13,925 nt of DNA, taken from the NCBI GenBank assembly GCA_910578795.1, contig CAJTSD010000069.1, forward strand, positions 1 through 13,925, given 5' to 3'. Under the pieces are notes generated by a model. It made no database searches. It was not told the DNA's origin and saw only the letters and a list, made by a program, of their open reading frames with translations. This DNA comes from an uncultured Lachnospiraceae bacterium (GTDB lineage Bacteria; Bacillota; Clostridia; Lachnospirales; Lachnospiraceae). Positions 13,047 through 13,925 of this stretch are shown here, piece by piece (position 1 is the stretch's first letter; every line of letters begins with the position of its first letter). The position numbers were made by a program, and so were the translations under genes.

Positions 13047-13925
13047 TCAAGCATAAAGCGCAGGATCCACATAAGCGGAAAACAGCCCCACATGCACATC
13101 GGAGCTAGAACGCGGGTCGGCGAAATTGCCGAAAGCCTCCCCTGCGAAGCCGCCATCACCATAAGAACCGCCACGAAGAAGCAACCGCTCCCCATTGTTG
13201 CGGAAATACATAAACCCTCTGCCGGTCTTGTCGCTGTTCGGGAAAAATGCAAGGGCTTTTAACAGATCGGGGATCGTTACGCCGGTTTTTGCTGTCAGCG
13301 TTCCAAAATCCTTTGCGCCATATCCGGCGTTATCGTCTGCCTGCTGATGCTCTAATGTGGTTGTAATATGAAATGCCGCCGTACCGTTGGCGGGATTGCC
13401 GGTATAGTCAAATTTCAGCGTTCCTGCCGTCCCCGGCGCAACCAATGTACCGTTTGGCATGATTGCCCGCCATGCTGCGCTATTCGCGCTTAAATCGGTA
13501 TTATGGATCGCTGCGTTGTTGTTCGGCACGATCTGAATTTCCCCATTTACCAAACGCGCCACAACCCATTTATGCACGTTTCCGACAATATCATTTACGC
13601 CCAACGCCTCCCAATTCTTGCCTCCAGTGCCGGTCAATGTCCGGTATACGTTTGTAGGGTTCTGCGGGCTTAATACGCCCCTTTCATACGCCTTTATATG
13701 TGACTTTCCCTGCGCCGTATTGCCGCGCGGCTCTAATCCTGCTGCCGTAATGAGATTATGCAATACGCCCCATTCTGCCGCCGTCATAAGATGCCACCCT
13801 GCGCCCTTGTTATAGCAAACCTCAACCGCCCGATCGAACGTGATACAGTTTGCCGGATCCTGATTAGGCAGGGAATAGGCGCGGTTGTTCTTAACTACAT
13901 TGATGTACTTGGAAACATAAATATA
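13047..13925 (-). CDS. DGR variable protein, FGE-sulfatase/C-type-lectin-like (N-terminus outside window)
   Basis: The frame is open to the window edge: 292 residues are visible and the start codon lies beyond 13925. An ATG at 13787 is in frame, but the residues upstream (AVEVCYNKGAGWHLMTAAEW) are typical of DGR variable proteins with the formylglycine-generating-enzyme/C-type-lectin fold, so it is not the start. C-terminal landmarks are LLLRGGSYGDGG and NFADPRSSSD, ending GLFSAYVDPALYA. The last 50 residues or so contain the variable repeat. In phages such proteins sit on tail fibres or receptor-binding tips, or decorate the particle. The position before the lysis genes supports a tail role. 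It ends in a hairpin before avd. Confidence 0.92.
   Translation of the reverse strand, partial: YIYVSKYINVVKNNRAYSLPNQDPANCITFDRAVEVCYNKGAGWHLMTAAEWGVLHNLITAAGLEPRGNTAQGKSHIKAYERGVLSPQNPTNVYRTLTGTGGKNWEALGVNDIVGNVHKWVVARLVNGEIQIVPNNNAAIHNTDLSANSAAWRAIMPNGTLVAPGTAGTLKFDYTGNPANGTAAFHITTTLEHQQADDNAGYGAKDFGTLTAKTGVTIPDLLKALAFFPNSDKTGRGFMYFRNNGERLLLRGGSYGDGGFAGEAFGNFADPRSSSDVHVGLFSAYVDPALYA
13073..13187 (-). repeat. DGR variable repeat (VR)
   Basis: 115 bases matching the template repeat at 12446-12560. Differences (plus-strand positions): 13094, 13100, 13105, 13118, 13120, 13121, 13132, 13133, 13140, 13147, 13148, 13157, 13165, 13166 and 13178. In every case TR has T on the plus strand (A on the coding strand). 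Eight residues follow VR before the stop codon. The current allele changes Asn to His, Asp, Ser, Ala or Phe. Confidence 0.95.

Larger units (their letters stand above)
6261..13925. mobile_element. Prophage segment (late genes and one end), inserted upstream of the str operon
   Basis: From the transposase to the window end every protein gene is on the minus strand, and several are phage-type: holin, endolysin, a DGR variable protein with avd and RT, a ribbon-helix-helix protein, and short genes with tight spacing. The lysis genes follow a tail-type variable protein, as in siphovirus late operons. The left boundary is not exact (somewhere in about 6260-6470) and the right one is outside the window. 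No tyrosine or serine integrase is seen here; the gene nearest the border is an IS30-type DDE transposase. Confidence 0.8.

Noticed and set aside
13047..13787. Variable protein as a complete 246-residue gene starting at ATG 13787
   Set aside because: The frame stays open to the window edge with conserved-looking family sequence upstream and no ribosome binding site at that ATG.

Overview
The window looks like the chromosome of a low-to-moderate GC Firmicute, probably a Lachnospiraceae-type gut anaerobe, carrying part of a prophage. The assignment rests on the proteins (EF-Tu, EF-G, S7 and S12 of clostridial type), strong AAGGAGG ribosome binding sites, textbook sigma-A promoters, and clostridial-style holin and endolysin. 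It is an inference from style, not a database match.

Region 1 (1-1490, plus strand): the 3' part of a gene for a Cys-rich protein of unknown function, then a 215-residue protein with a nucleotidyltransferase-like motif pattern behind its own promoter. Region 2 (1436-6239, minus strand): the str operon rpsL-rpsG-fusA-tuf, with a strong promoter before rpsL, a second promoter before tuf and a terminator after tuf. fusA starts with TTG and rpsG with GTG.

Region 3 (about 6260 to the window end, all genes on the minus strand): a prophage segment lying upstream of the rpsL promoter. Read in transcription order it holds a variable tail/receptor-type protein (start outside the window), an avd-like accessory gene, a template repeat, a reverse transcriptase, a holin, a three-part endolysin, a small SPOR-like protein and a terminator. 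Then come a two-gene accessory operon of unknown function, a small hydrophobic peptide gene with an antisense RNA, a ribbon-helix-helix protein and an IS30-family transposase at the host border.

The main system is a complete diversity-generating retroelement (DGR). The template repeat at 12446-12560 and the variable repeat at 13073-13187 align without gaps over 115 bases and differ at 15 positions. All 15 are adenines of the template on the coding strand, which is the signature of adenine-specific mutagenic retrohoming. The changes fall mostly in AAY (Asn) codons near the C-terminus of a protein with a formylglycine-generating-enzyme/C-type-lectin-like sequence. Intrinsic-terminator-like hairpins bound the avd-TR-RT block, and the one after the variable gene has a GRNA tetraloop like the target-recognition hairpins known from other DGRs.

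A second system, absent from ordinary gene calls, is a candidate type I toxin-antitoxin module at 7790-8061. A 43-codon membrane-peptide gene is read from a consensus minus-strand promoter. A plus-strand promoter and a plus-strand terminator about 90 bp apart define an antisense RNA over its 3' end. The peptide promoter shares an exact 40-bp promoter/operator block with the accessory operon promoter 730 bp away, so one repressor probably controls both.
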